64,000 nt of DNA from Marivita sp051859345 (GCF_051859345.1 NZ_JBHYFV010000006.1:92051-156050), one strand, 5' to 3'; positions 17,476 to 26,649 are shown, counted from the stretch's first letter. Notes: generated from the sequence alone by a model not told the origin. A program made the numbers and translations.

Positions 17476-18861
17476 TCAGTTCAGGGTCACCAGCTTGCCG
17501 GGGTTCATGATGTTACCCGGATCAATCGCCTTTTTCAGCACCCCCATCAGCGCATAGGCCGCGCCATGTTCCTGGGGCAGGTATTTGCGCTTGCCCGATC
17601 CGATCCCGTGTTCGCCGCTGACCGTCCCACCAAATTCAAGCGCCAGCATGTTGACCGCTTCGACCAGAATCTTGGCCCGTGCAAGTTCATCCGCGCTGTC
17701 GGGATCGACCAGGATCAGCAGGTGAAAATTACCGTCCCCGACATGCCCCACCATCGGCGCAAGAAACCCCGATGCCGCGGCCAGCTCTGTCGCGCGCATC
17801 AGACAATCCGCCAGTGCGGAAATCGGCACACAGCAATCGGTGACAACCCCGTTGCACCCGGCACGCAGCGCCTTGCTGGCGTAATAGGCGTTGTGGCGTG
17901 CCTGCCAGAGACGGTTGCGATCTTCGGTTTTTGTGGCCCATTCGAAACCCGATCCACCGTGTTCTTCCACAACCGCGCCAAAGGTTTCGACCTGTTCGGC
18001 CACGCCTGCCTCGGATCCGTGGAATTCCAGGAACAGATGCGGTTCCTCCGGCATCGACATGTCGGGATTATAAAGGTTCATGCCCTTCATCGTCAGCGCA
18101 TCAAGCAACTCCACCCGTGCCATCGGAATGCCCATCTGGATCGCCATGATGACCGTGTCCACGGCGCTCTTGATATCGGCAAAGGCACAGGTCGCGGCAG
18201 CGATGTGCTCGGGTTGACCATAGAGCTTGACGGTCAGCTTGGTGATGATGCCCAACGTGCCTTCCGATCCGATAAAAAGATGCGTCAGGTCATATCCGGT
18301 CGAGGATTTTCGCGCGCGGCTGCCGGTTTCGATGATCTGCCCATCCGGCAGCACAACCTCCAAGGCCAGCACATTGTCCGCCATCGTGCCATAGCGCACC
18401 GTGTTGGTCCCCGATGCCCGTGTCGCGGCCATCCCGCCCAGACTTGCATCCGCGCCGGGATCGACCGTAAACATCAACCCCGTTGCGCGCAGCGTCTCAT
18501 TCAACTGAACGCGCGTGACCCCCGGTTCGACAACAGCATCCAGATCGCTCTGGTTGATCTGCAACACAGTGTTCATCCGACTGGTATCAACCGTGACACC
18601 CCCCTGCACCGGCACGATATGCCCCTCCAGAGACGATCCGACCCCGTAAGGCACCACCGGGCACCCATGTTTCGAGCAGATGCGCAAAATCTGCGACACC
18701 TCTTCCGTGGTTTCGGGAAAGGCCACGGCATCGGGAAGAACCGGCTTGGTGTAGGCCTCGTCATGGCTGTGCTGATCCAGAACCGACGGCCCCGTCGACA
18801 GCCGGTCTCCCAACAGCGCCCGCAGGTCGGACACGGCGGCATCTATAGTGATGTTGGACAT
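17476..18861 (-). CDS. FAD-binding oxidase, D-lactate dehydrogenase/GlcD type
   Basis: A 461-aa flavoprotein of the D-lactate dehydrogenase (cytochrome)/glycolate oxidase GlcD family. The PCMH-type FAD domain is seen in PVVPYGVGSSLEGHI and DPGADASLGGMAATRASG (residues about 70-165). The C-terminal substrate domain has VGHVGDGNFHLL and GTVSGEHGIGSGK, which carry the metal/substrate histidines. The start at 18861 has AGGGAG 6 nt upstream; an upstream Met at 18897 is less likely. The likely role is oxidation of a 2-hydroxy acid feeding electrons to the respiratory chain. Confidence 0.88.
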   Translation of the reverse strand: MSNITIDAAVSDLRALLGDRLSTGPSVLDQHSHDEAYTKPVLPDAVAFPETTEEVSQILRICSKHGCPVVPYGVGSSLEGHIVPVQGGVTVDTSRMNTVLQINQSDLDAVVEPGVTRVQLNETLRATGLMFTVDPGADASLGGMAATRASGTNTVRYGTMADNVLALEVVLPDGQIIETGSRARKSSTGYDLTHLFIGSEGTLGIITKLTVKLYGQPEHIAAATCAFADIKSAVDTVIMAIQMGIPMARVELLDALTMKGMNLYNPDMSMPEEPHLFLEFHGSEAGVAEQVETFGAVVEEHGGSGFEWATKTEDRNRLWQARHNAYYASKALRAGCNGVVTDCCVPISALADCLMRATELAAASGFLAPMVGHVGDGNFHLLILVDPDSADELARAKILVEAVNMLALEFGGTVSGEHGIGSGKRKYLPQEHGAAYALMGVLKKAIDPGNIMNPGKLVTLN

Positions 18862-18919
18862 AAGGGACTCCCTGTTGCGCCACAGGTGTAGCCACAAGCG
18901 AGGACAGGGAAAAGCCCGC

Positions 18920-19585
18920 TTAACGGTCCAGCGGGTCGATCAGGTCCGGGCCAGACGCGCGGTTGGAATTCACCTTGGGATCGACGCGGTAAAAATCCAT
19001 GGCAGCGTCGGGTGCAGCCTGCATCAGCCTTGCCGCCCCATGTCCTGCCTCACCCAGCCAGAGCGGCCAGTCCTCGGAGCGCAGGGTGACGGGCTGGCGG
19101 TGATGGATGGCCGACATCGTGTCATTGGCGGCTGTGGTGACAATGGCGCAGGTCCGGTGCGCAACGCCACCCTGTTCCCAGTCCTGCCAGACACCCGCAA
19201 AGGCCAATATCTCGGCATCGGTCGGAAAAATGTACCACGGCAGCCGATTGTCCTCGGCATCTTTGGTCCACTCATAGAACCCGGTCGCCGGGATCAGGCA
19301 GCGCCGTTCGCGGCAGGCCGCCTTGAAAGCGGGTTTCTCGGCAAGGGTTTCCGCGCGCGCGTTGATCAGCAATGGACCGCCGTTTTCCGACTTGTACCAA
19401 TGCGGCAGAAATCCCCAGCGCATCGCCACAAGGCGCCTTTGACCGTCTGCATGATGCACGGCATGGACCAGATTGGTCGGACAGACATTGTAATTCGGCA
19501 CATCCGGCAGCGCGTTGGCGGGCACAGCCGCAAAAAGCTGTGCCATCGCGTCATGCGGCAGGGTGATGGCGAAACGTCCACACAT
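18920..19585 (-). CDS. SOS response-associated peptidase (SRAP, YedK/HMCES family)
   Basis: A 221-aa SRAP protein that forms a covalent thiazolidine link with abasic sites in single-stranded DNA. The catalytic Cys2 is in MCGRFA. The other active-site residues are visible: Asn in LINARAET, Glu in GFYEW, and His in MSAIHHRQP. Length matches YedK. It stands alone between the GlcD-type oxidase gene and the CDF gene. No LexA box was recognised upstream. Confidence 0.93.
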   Translation of the reverse strand: MCGRFAITLPHDAMAQLFAAVPANALPDVPNYNVCPTNLVHAVHHADGQRRLVAMRWGFLPHWYKSENGGPLLINARAETLAEKPAFKAACRERRCLIPATGFYEWTKDAEDNRLPWYIFPTDAEILAFAGVWQDWEQGGVAHRTCAIVTTAANDTMSAIHHRQPVTLRSEDWPLWLGEAGHGAARLMQAAPDAAMDFYRVDPKVNSNRASGPDLIDPLDR

Positions 19586-19634
19586 GACACCAATCTACCG
19601 CACCGGACGGAGGCAACAACCCATTGCTGCAATG

Positions 19635-20267
19635 TCAGGCATGCGACGGATCACGCGCCTCTTCGGCCCGTTCCTGCAAGGCTTGCCGCGTGATCTGCCA
19701 TGCCGAAGACAGGAAAAGCCCTGCCATGATTGCAGCCACCACAAGGTCGGGCCAACCCGACGCTGTTCCCCAGACGCCAAGCGCCGCAACCATCACGGCC
19801 AGATTGCCGATCGCGTCATTGCGCGAACAAAGCCAGACCGACCGGACATTGGCATCCCCATCCTTGTAGCGCACCAGAAGCATCACGCTGACAAGGTTGG
19901 TGACAAGGGCCAGAACACCGATCACCCCCATGATCTCGGCTTCGGGAACACCGGCGTAAAACACCCGGTAGACCGTCGATCCGAACACGAACACCCCCAT
20001 CGCAAACAGGCTGAGCCCCTTTGCCAGTGCCGCCATCGTGCGGACACGCACCGATGCGCCGATCACCGCAAGCGAGATCCCATAGGTGAGCGCGTCCCCC
20101 AGAAAATCCAGCGCATCCGCCTGCAACGCCTGCGACCGCGCGACTTGCCCGGCGGTCATCTCGACCACAAACATCACGGCGTTCAGCGCAATGACAATCC
20201 ACAATCGCCGACGGTAATCTGCCGACACCCCGTCGAATCTGGCTTCAGAGCCACAACATCCTGCCAT
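19635..20267 (-). CDS. CDF-type cation efflux transporter (short form)
   Basis: A 210-aa membrane protein with six predicted helices of the cation diffusion facilitator family. Acidic membrane residues expected for metal binding occur in LQADALDFLGDALTY and SRNDAIGNLAVM. The N-terminus carries a CC pair (MAGCCGSE), and the usual cytoplasmic C-terminal domain is missing. It is divergent from a MerR regulator with a classic MerR operator between them, so metal-induced efflux (Zn, Cd or Co) is the likely role. Confidence 0.85.
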   Translation of the reverse strand: MAGCCGSEARFDGVSADYRRRLWIVIALNAVMFVVEMTAGQVARSQALQADALDFLGDALTYGISLAVIGASVRVRTMAALAKGLSLFAMGVFVFGSTVYRVFYAGVPEAEIMGVIGVLALVTNLVSVMLLVRYKDGDANVRSVWLCSRNDAIGNLAVMVAALGVWGTASGWPDLVVAAIMAGLFLSSAWQITRQALQERAEEARDPSHA

Positions 20268-20296
20268 CTTGTCCTCGTTGAATTTGGTCAGATGAT

Positions 20297-20327
20297 GATG
20301 TAGTCCCTCTAGTGGCTAGAGGTTCAA
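20297..20327 (-). promoter_or_regulatory. MerR-type operator/promoter for the CDF gene
   Basis: The dyad CCTCTAG-TGG-CTAGAGG lies at 20306-20322. On the minus strand it sits between TTGAAC (20327-20322) and an ACATCA -10-like site, with a 19-nt spacer, the overlong spacing that MerR proteins correct. Confidence 0.75.
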
Positions 20328-20339
20328 GAGGTATTTTCG

Positions 20340-20756
20340 ATGTTGTCCATTGGTCAGCTTTCGCAACAAACCGGCGTCAAGGTGCCGACGATCCGCTATT
20401 ATGAAGAGATCGGGCTGATGCCTTCAGCGGGCCGAACCGGTGGCAATCAAAGGCGCTATGACAGAATAGGGCTGGATCGTCTGGGCTTTATCAAACATGC
20501 CCGCGATCTCGGGTTTTCAATCGACGCGATCAAGTCGCTGATCGACCTGCAAGACCATCCCGACAGAAGCTGTGCCGAAGCGAATGTGATTGCCCGAACC
20601 CAACTGGCCGACGTGTCCAGAAAGATCTCCAGATTGCGTGCTCTGGAACAAGAACTTGAACGCATCACGCAGGGATGTTCCGGCGACGGCATATCCGGTG
20701 ACTGTTATGTGTTGACCTCGCTCTCCGATCACGGCCTCTGCGAAACACCTCATTGA
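20340..20756 (+). CDS. MerR-family metal-responsive regulator
   Basis: A 138-aa MerR regulator. The N-terminal winged helix is SIGQLSQQTGVKVPTIRYYEEIGL, followed by a dimerisation helix (about residues 80-112). Metal-ligand cysteines are at about 79 (SCAEAN), in the loop GCSGDGISGDC, and near the C-terminus (GLCETPH). The combined pattern resembles ZntR/CadR zinc-cadmium sensors. It should activate the divergent CDF transporter through the dyad at 20306-20322. Confidence 0.88.
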   Translation: MLSIGQLSQQTGVKVPTIRYYEEIGLMPSAGRTGGNQRRYDRIGLDRLGFIKHARDLGFSIDAIKSLIDLQDHPDRSCAEANVIARTQLADVSRKISRLRALEQELERITQGCSGDGISGDCYVLTSLSDHGLCETPH

Positions 20757-20760
20757 GCGT

Positions 20761-20790
20761 AAAAAGGCCGGACACTTCTGCCCGACCTTT
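20761..20790 (-). terminator. Rho-independent terminator of the 5'-nucleotidase gene
   Basis: On the minus strand AAAGGTCGG pairs with CCGGCCTTT (one G-U pair) and is followed by TTTTT. It also lies just after the convergent MerR gene. Confidence 0.65.
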
Positions 20791-20845
20791 CAATCATGCT
20801 CAACTCATCCACAGATCGGACAGGACTGTCCGACCGGCGCGACGG

Positions 20846-22405
20846 TTACTGGTTCACGGTGATCCGGCCATCCGTGTAAGGCTGGTACGGCGCGTTTTCC
20901 GCAAGGTATTCAGCCGTCACATCCGCCAGATCGGGGCCGAAGTCATAGGCGTTGTCCGCATTGACGAACATCGCGAATCCGTCGCCGCCATTGCGCACAA
21001 AGTTGTTGGACACCGCGCCATAAACCTTGTCCATCTCGATTGGCGCACCACCAACCATCAGGTCAGAGACACGGCTTCCCGGCTCCTTGCTCAGATCGGC
21101 GGTAAAGCTCATGCCCGCCACCTGAAGGAACCGGCCAGAGCCGTCAGCAACCTGGCTCACGGCGTTCTCAAGCGCAGCGACAAGCGTTTCGCCGGTGATC
21201 TGGAAAGTGGACAGCGTGTTCTGGAACGGCAGCACGGTCAGCACTTCGCCCATCGTCACGTCACCCGCGTCGATCGAGGCGCGCAGACCGCCACTGTTGG
21301 CCAGCGCGACGTCGATGCCCTGATCCTTGACACGTTCGAGCATGGCATCGGCCACCAGATTGCCCATCGAGCATTCCATCACCCGGCAAACATCGCGGTT
21401 GCCTTCGATCGCTTCGGCGGTCGAGGCCACAACCTTGTTGCGGATCTCGTCAAGCGGTGCCGCCGCTTCGGTGATCCGCGCCTTGGTCGCTTCGTCCTCG
21501 GCCACGGCAGCATCCATGATCAATGGCGCACCGGCGGCTTCGGTCACGTTGCCCTCGTCGTCGAAGGTCACGTTCAACTCGCCCAGGAACTTGCCATAGG
21601 CATAGGCCTGCACGATGGCGGTGCTGCCGACCATTGTCGGATAGCTGCCGGCTGCGCCATCCATGTCCCCCAAAAGGGTGTTGGAGTGGCCGCCGACAAT
21701 CACATCGACCCCGGTGGTGTTCTCGGCCACGCGAATGTCGGTGTTGTAGCCCGAATGGCTGAGCACGATGATCTTGTTCACACCTTCCTCGGTCAGGCGA
21801 TCCACCTCTTGCTGCACGGCACCCACCGGATCGGTGAAGATCACGTTTGGACCGGGGCTGGCCAGTTCGGGTGTGTCCTGCGGTGTCAGGCCGATCAGAC
21901 CCAGCTTTTCGCCGCCACGTTCGATGATCACAGATTTCTGGATCGCGTCGGCCAGCTGCGCCTCCCCCGAGATATCGGCATTCGACATCAGAACAGGGAA
22001 TTGCACCGAATCAACAAAGCCGCGCAGAACCTCGGGGCCATCGTCGAATTCGTGGTTGCCCACGGTCATCGCGTCATAGCCCATCTGGTTCATCATCTCG
22101 GCCGCCAGCATGCCCTTGTAATAGGTGTAGAACAGCGTGCCCTGGAACTGGTCGCCGCCATCCACAAGGATGTGGTTGTTGGTGCGGGCCTTGGCGTCCC
22201 CGATGGCAGTCATCAGACGCGCTGAACCACCAAAGCATTCGCCGGCGGTGTTATCCTCGGCGGAACAACCGGAATCATAGGCGCTGATCGGCTCGAACCG
22301 GGCGTGGAAATCGTTGGTGTGCAGGATGGTCAGGGAATAATCCGCCTGAGCCACCCCTGCTGTCAGCGCCAGGGCTGCGGCGCTGCTGAGTAGTCGATAT
22401 GACAT
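20846..22405 (-). CDS. Periplasmic 5'-nucleotidase/UshA-type metallophosphatase
   Basis: A 519-aa secreted phosphoesterase. Residues 1-21 are a signal peptide ending in AQA. The N-terminal dimetal domain has ILHTNDFHARFE, DGGDQFQGT, GNHEFDDG and LSHSGYNTD with GGHSNT, the standard metal ligands. The C-terminal 5'-nucleotidase domain has ALANSGGLRASID, LPFQNTLSTFQITG and NFVRNGGDGFAMF, which bind the nucleotide base. It releases nucleosides and phosphate from nucleotides in the periplasm, which fits the purine transporter elsewhere in the window. The start at 22405 has GAGAGGA upstream. Confidence 0.92.
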   Translation of the reverse strand: MSYRLLSSAAALALTAGVAQADYSLTILHTNDFHARFEPISAYDSGCSAEDNTAGECFGGSARLMTAIGDAKARTNNHILVDGGDQFQGTLFYTYYKGMLAAEMMNQMGYDAMTVGNHEFDDGPEVLRGFVDSVQFPVLMSNADISGEAQLADAIQKSVIIERGGEKLGLIGLTPQDTPELASPGPNVIFTDPVGAVQQEVDRLTEEGVNKIIVLSHSGYNTDIRVAENTTGVDVIVGGHSNTLLGDMDGAAGSYPTMVGSTAIVQAYAYGKFLGELNVTFDDEGNVTEAAGAPLIMDAAVAEDEATKARITEAAAPLDEIRNKVVASTAEAIEGNRDVCRVMECSMGNLVADAMLERVKDQGIDVALANSGGLRASIDAGDVTMGEVLTVLPFQNTLSTFQITGETLVAALENAVSQVADGSGRFLQVAGMSFTADLSKEPGSRVSDLMVGGAPIEMDKVYGAVSNNFVRNGGDGFAMFVNADNAYDFGPDLADVTAEYLAENAPYQPYTDGRITVNQ

Positions 22406-22573
22406 GTGAGTCCTCTCTGTCGTCGTGTTATCGTTTATGGCGCAATCGTGCATCGCCACGCGGGGGGAGTCAAAACTTACGCAAGGGCCCCCGCAATTTT
22501 GCCTCTAACGCGCCCCTTCAACAGGCAGATGACATGGCTTGACGCGGCGGCGCGCAAGCGGCACATCGCGGGC

Positions 22574-22909
22574 ATGATCTACAAAATCCTCCGCTCTGAC
22601 GAATGGGCCGCGTTGCAGGCCAGTGGCGAAACCGTCGGTGCCCCGATCGACGGGGCCGATGGCTATGTGCATTTCTCGACCGCCACGCAGGCCGCCGAGA
22701 CCGCCGCCAAGCATTTCGCGGGCATCGACGGCCTGATGTTGCTGGCCTATGACGAGGCCGCCATGATCGGCGATCTGCGCTGGGAACCGTCCCGCGGAGG
22801 CGCGCTCTTTCCGCATCTCTATGGCCCCTTGCGCCTTGCCGACATGGTCTGGGCGAAACCGCTGCCTTTGGGCGACACGGGCCACATCTTTCCGGACGAC
22901 CTTGCATGA
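22574..22909 (+). CDS. DUF952 domain protein
   Basis: A 111-aa protein of the DUF952 family, recognised by MIYKILRSDEWA at the N-terminus and YGPLRLADMVWAKPL near the end. DGYVHFSTATQAAETAAKHF carries the conserved His and Ser of this ADP-ribosyltransferase-like fold, but no activity is established. The start at 22574 matches the family; upstream in-frame codons lack support. The last codon overlaps the pyrD start, so the two genes are coupled. Confidence 0.82.
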   Translation: MIYKILRSDEWAALQASGETVGAPIDGADGYVHFSTATQAAETAAKHFAGIDGLMLLAYDEAAMIGDLRWEPSRGGALFPHLYGPLRLADMVWAKPLPLGDTGHIFPDDLA

Positions 22910-23955
22910 GCGCCCTTGAACAGGCCGGTCTGCGCCTGCTGCACCGGTTCGATCCCGAAACGGCCCATGGTCTGGCGCTACGGGCCTTGCAACTGGGCCT
23001 GTCTCCAACCACCGGCACGGTCACCAGCACACGCTTGCGTACATCGCTGGCCGGTCTGACGCTGGCCAACCCCGTGGGCCTTGCCGCCGGGTTTGACAAG
23101 AACGCAACTGCCCTAAGACCCCTGTCCCGCGCAGGGTTCGGCTTTATCGAGGTCGGCGCCGCAACCCCAAGGCCGCAACGCGGCAATCCCAAACCCCGGC
23201 TTTTTCGCCTGAGCGAAGATCGCGCCGTGATCAATCGCTTCGGGTTCAACAATGACGGCATGACGACCATCGCCTCGAGGCTGAAAGACCGCCCGCGTGA
23301 CGCGATCATCGGTCTCAACCTTGGTGCCAACAAGGACAGCGACAACCGCGCGGGTGACTTCGCAACGGTGCTGGCCACATGCGCCCCGCATCTCGACTTT
23401 GCCACCGTCAACGTCAGTTCGCCCAACACCGAAAAACTGCGCGACCTTCAGGGCAAGGCGGCGCTGTCGGCCCTGCTCTCCGGGGTGATGGACACCAATA
23501 AAAGCCTCGAACGCCCGATTCCGATTTTCCTCAAGATCGCGCCTGACCTGAGCGAGACCGAAATCACCGACATTGCCGAGGTCGCATTGACCTGTGGCAT
23601 CGACGGGTTGATCGCCACCAACACCACCACACAGAACCGCGATGGCCTCCTGTCGGTGCATGCGCAGGAAAAGGGTGGTCTGTCGGGCGCGCCATTGTTC
23701 GAGACATCCACCCGCGTCCTGGCGCAGCTTTACCGCGCGACCCAAGGTAAACTTCCGATCATCGGCGTCGGCGGCATCGCTTCGGCCAAGGACGCCTATG
23801 CCAAGATCAAGGCAGGTGCATCTGCGATCCAGCTTTACTCGGCCCTGACGTATAGAGGCCTTGGGCTGGTCCCGGAAATCGCAACCGGACTCGATGCCCT
23901 GCTCAAGCGCGATGGATACGCAAATGTTGCAGAGGCTGTCGGTTCGGGACACTGA
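22906..23955 (+). CDS. pyrD: Dihydroorotate dehydrogenase (quinone), class 2
   Basis: A 349-aa membrane-associated flavoenzyme of pyrimidine synthesis that oxidises dihydroorotate to orotate with ubiquinone. The class 2 N-terminal amphipathic extension (about residues 1-40) is present. The FMN barrel has NPVGLAAGFDKNA, the catalytic serine in NVSSPNT (about residue 169) and IGVGGIASAKDAYAKIKAGAS near the end. Length is normal. It overlaps the DUF952 stop by four bases. Confidence 0.95.
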   Translation: MSALEQAGLRLLHRFDPETAHGLALRALQLGLSPTTGTVTSTRLRTSLAGLTLANPVGLAAGFDKNATALRPLSRAGFGFIEVGAATPRPQRGNPKPRLFRLSEDRAVINRFGFNNDGMTTIASRLKDRPRDAIIGLNLGANKDSDNRAGDFATVLATCAPHLDFATVNVSSPNTEKLRDLQGKAALSALLSGVMDTNKSLERPIPIFLKIAPDLSETEITDIAEVALTCGIDGLIATNTTTQNRDGLLSVHAQEKGGLSGAPLFETSTRVLAQLYRATQGKLPIIGVGGIASAKDAYAKIKAGASAIQLYSALTYRGLGLVPEIATGLDALLKRDGYANVAEAVGSGH

Positions 23956-23969
23956 TCCCGGATCTTCTC

Positions 23970-24020
23970 AGGTTCAAGAATATCTTGGCGAAGGCCGAAG
24001 GCCGGGGACAGAGCCCGATT
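23970..24020 (-). repeat. Possible degenerate REP-like element
   Basis: GGCCGAAGGCC (23993-24003) is a small hairpin flanked by CAAGAATATCTTGGCGAAG. Read on the minus strand this is hairpin, then an A/T stretch with CAAGATATTCTTGAA. It resembles the other elements in order but not in detail. Confidence 0.3.
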
Positions 24021-24059
24021 TTCCGTCAATAGATACTCCCGGACCTGTAGACGCGTCCG

Positions 24060-24716
24060 CTACCGCATCACCGGACTGCGCGTCGCCTCGACAAATGACC
24101 GGATCAGACCGGAGTCCTTGATCCCCGGCGATGCTTCGACCCCCGAGGACACATCGACCTGCTTGGCACCAGTGAGGGCAATCGCTTGTGCCACGTTCTC
24201 GGGCGTCAACCCGCCTGCCAGCATCCACGGAACCGACCAGCGCCGTGCAGAGATCAACCGCCAGTCAAATGTCACGCCATTGCCACCCGGCAGAACCGCG
24301 GTCTTGGGTGGTTTCGCATCGACCAGGATCTGGTCCGCCACTTCGGCATAGAGGTCCAGCGCCGCCACGTCTTCGGAATCCGCCACGCCCACCGCCTTTA
24401 TCACCGGCAAGCCATAGCGCACCCGAACCTCTGTCACGCGCGCCGGGCTCTCGCCGCCATGCAACTGGATAAAGTCCAGCGGCACCTGTGCCATCAGGTC
24501 GTCGAGAAAGGCATCATCCGCATTCACCACCAGACCAACCTTGGCAAGACCGATCGGGGCCTCGACGGCCAGGTTTCGGGCCACGTCGAACGATACGAAA
24601 CGAGGGCTTTTGGGAAAGAAGTTCAGGCCGATATAGGCCGCGCCCGCCTCGGCGCAGGCAGCTACGTCCTCGGGCCGGGTCAGCCCGCAGATTTTTGTGC
24701 GAATTCCGGGGGTCAT
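24060..24716 (-). CDS. trpF: Phosphoribosylanthranilate isomerase
   Basis: A 218-aa (beta/alpha)8-barrel enzyme that converts N-(5-phosphoribosyl)anthranilate to the enol form in tryptophan synthesis. The catalytic Cys is in KICGLTRPEDV (about residue 9) and the catalytic Asp in VDAKPPKT (about 130). The phosphate site is LAGGLTPENV and VDVSSGVEASPGIKD. It is separated from trpBA, as is usual in this group, and lies downstream of lapA and ihfB on the same strand. Confidence 0.95.
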   Translation of the reverse strand: MTPGIRTKICGLTRPEDVAACAEAGAAYIGLNFFPKSPRFVSFDVARNLAVEAPIGLAKVGLVVNADDAFLDDLMAQVPLDFIQLHGGESPARVTEVRVRYGLPVIKAVGVADSEDVAALDLYAEVADQILVDAKPPKTAVLPGGNGVTFDWRLISARRWSVPWMLAGGLTPENVAQAIALTGAKQVDVSSGVEASPGIKDSGLIRSFVEATRSPVMR

Positions 24717-24725
24717 GGAACGGGT

Positions 24726-25076
24726 CTAACTGGCCTCGTCAAGAAGTGCCAGAACCTCGTCCTTGTCCTTGTCCCGCTCCGCCTTGGTGCGACGCAGTTC
24801 GCGTTCAAGCTTCTTGACCTCGGCCTGACGTTGGGCTGCCGCCGCACGATGCTTGTGTTCACGCAGCCATTCCCAGACAAAGCCAATCAACAGTCCGGCG
24901 ATGATCCCGCCAAAGATCACGATGAACAGGGGCAGTTCGACCGACCGGTTCATTCCTGTCAGATCGGCCATGCCCGATGGCAACAGCTGAAGCATGACCA
25001 TGCCACGGTTTGCCAAAGCCACGGACACCAGCACGATGGCCAGAACCGCAAGAAATGCATAGCGAATGTATCGCAT
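24726..25076 (-). CDS. lapA: LapA domain (DUF1049) membrane protein
   Basis: A 116-aa protein with two membrane helices (about residues 4-22 and 50-68) and a basic C-terminal coiled coil (about 72-116). This is the LapA/DUF1049 layout, linked in E. coli to assembly of lipopolysaccharide factors. VALANRGMVMLQLLPSG between the helices is typical. It lies 6 bp after ihfB and 9 bp before trpF, so the three genes probably form one transcript. Confidence 0.85.
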   Translation of the reverse strand: MRYIRYAFLAVLAIVLVSVALANRGMVMLQLLPSGMADLTGMNRSVELPLFIVIFGGIIAGLLIGFVWEWLREHKHRAAAAQRQAEVKKLERELRRTKAERDKDKDEVLALLDEAS

Positions 25077-25082
25077 CAGTTT

Positions 25083-25364
25083 TTACTTCCCGTTTAATCT
25101 GTCTCGCAGCAGCTTGCCGGTCTTGAAGAACGGCACATGTTTTTCCTCGACCTCGACCGCCTCACCCGTGCGGGGATTGCGTCCCACACGCGCCTCACGC
25201 CGTTTGACCGAGAACGCACCGAAGCCGCGAAGCTCCACCCGATCACCCCGCGCCATGGCGTCGATGATTTCTTCAAAAATGGTGTTCACAATACGTTCAA
25301 CATCGCGCTGGTACAAATGCGGATTGTCGTCGGCAATTTTTTGAATCAACTCAGACCTTATCAT
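25083..25364 (-). CDS. ihfB: Integration host factor beta subunit
   Basis: A 93-aa HU/IHF-family DNA-bending protein. The features are MIRSELIQKIADDNPHLYQRDVER at the N-terminus, GDRVELRGFGAFSVKRREARVGRNPRTGEAVEVE forming the DNA-binding arm, and the Pro-containing arm motif. IHF beta rather than HU is chosen because of IRSELIQKIA and the operon with lapA and trpF. The start at 25364 is preferred over the longer frame to 25463. Confidence 0.93.
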   Translation of the reverse strand: MIRSELIQKIADDNPHLYQRDVERIVNTIFEEIIDAMARGDRVELRGFGAFSVKRREARVGRNPRTGEAVEVEEKHVPFFKTGKLLRDRLNGK

Positions 25365-25687
25365 AGCCTCGCATCCCCTTGGTCGAACACAACTTTGAAC
25401 TGTGTTCTTGCGACCGAGTATACGCAGGACATCGCAAGACGGAAACCATAGCCTTTGCGACAAAGTCAGAAAGTTGTGGCATATGAGGTGCTTCAGGGCC
25501 GTTCCCGGTCTCGATTTCCGGCGAACTGTCGCCGACGGGCGTCTTCTGCCGTGTTGAGATCACATTACGATTCGGGTCGACAAACCGTGCCAAACCGGGT
25601 GTGATCACGCCCCGAACCGGGACTTGGGGCTGGACTTCTGCCATGCCGCTGGCTCATTACGGGCGCATCATTTCGGAGGGGGAAATA
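25365..25687. other. Non-coding region between ihfB and the FAH gene
   Basis: This 323-bp divergent region holds the hairpin GAACACA...TGTGTTC (about 25387-25409) in the ihfB leader and the strong ribosome site GGAGGGGG for the FAH gene. No credible reading frame is seen, and no trace of rpsA, the gene that commonly precedes ihfB. Confidence 0.5.
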
Positions 25688-26533
25688 ATGAAATTGCTGC
25701 GTTTTGGAGAGACCGGAACAGAAAAGCCCGGATTGCTGGATGATGGTGGCACGATCCGCGATCTGTCCGCCCATGTCGATGATATCGCCGGTGCCGACCT
25801 GTCCGATGCCGTTCTGGAGCGACTGCGCGCAATTGACCCGGACACCTTGCCGATTGTCGATTCAACATCCCGGATCGGGCCCTGTGTCGGCAATGTCGGC
25901 AAACTGATCGGCATTGGCCTCAATTTTGCGGACCACGCGGCCGAAGCCAACATGGCGCTGCCCGAAGAACCGATTGTGTTCTTCAAGGCCACGTCCTGCA
26001 TCTCGGGGCCCAACGATCCTGTGCATATCCCGCGCGGATCGAACAAGACCGACTGGGAGGTCGAACTTGGTGTCGTGATCGGGACCACCGCGAAATATGT
26101 GACCGAAGCAGACGCACTGAACCACGTTGCCGGGTATTGCATCGTCAATGATGTCAGTGAGCGCGATTTTCAGCTGCACCGCTCGGGCCAATGGGTCAAA
26201 GGCAAATCCGCAGACACTTTCGGCCCGCTGGGCCCTTGGCTGGTGACGCGCGATGCCATCGCCGACCCGCAGGACCTTGCCATGACGCTGACCGTGAACG
26301 GCAAGACCATGCAGGACGGATCGACCCGGACCATGCATTTTTCAGTCGCAACCGTGATCGCGCATCTGTCACAGTTCATGACCCTGCATCCGGGTGACGT
26401 CATTGCAACCGGGACACCTCCGGGTGTCGGCATGGGTCTGAACCCCCCGGTTTTCCTCAAACCGGGGGATGAAATGACGCTGGCCATCGAAGGGCTTGGC
26501 ACGCAGCGTCAAAGCGTCATTGCAGCACCATAG
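25688..26533 (+). CDS. Fumarylacetoacetate hydrolase family protein
   Basis: A 281-aa FAH-fold enzyme that usually hydrolyses or decarboxylates 2,4-diketo acids. Metal ligands are in DWEVELGVVIG (Glu, Glu) and NDVSERDFQ (Asp). KGKSADTFGPLGPWLVT and VIATGTPPGVGMG are the typical substrate-loop and C-terminal signatures. Members with this N-terminal MKLLRFG domain include ureidoglycolate-lyase-annotated proteins and sugar-acid hydrolases; the substrate cannot be decided. Start with GGAGGGGGAAATA upstream. Confidence 0.85.
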   Translation: MKLLRFGETGTEKPGLLDDGGTIRDLSAHVDDIAGADLSDAVLERLRAIDPDTLPIVDSTSRIGPCVGNVGKLIGIGLNFADHAAEANMALPEEPIVFFKATSCISGPNDPVHIPRGSNKTDWEVELGVVIGTTAKYVTEADALNHVAGYCIVNDVSERDFQLHRSGQWVKGKSADTFGPLGPWLVTRDAIADPQDLAMTLTVNGKTMQDGSTRTMHFSVATVIAHLSQFMTLHPGDVIATGTPPGVGMGLNPPVFLKPGDEMTLAIEGLGTQRQSVIAAP

Positions 26534-26649
26534 ACCGTACGGTTGGTCGGCGGCTTTCGCGTCCTGCGTACGAGGCCGTCGCGCCAATCGCGCTGTGTGG
26601 CTGTTGATGCAAGATGGTCAGCCACCGGATTTGAGCAGCGCCGGTGTCG

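Noticed and set aside
15365..18891. Plus-strand open frames of 547 and 525 codons opposite the acyl-CoA synthetase and GlcD-type genes
   Set aside because: Both are antisense shadows with skewed Arg/His composition; the minus-strand proteins have complete motif sets.
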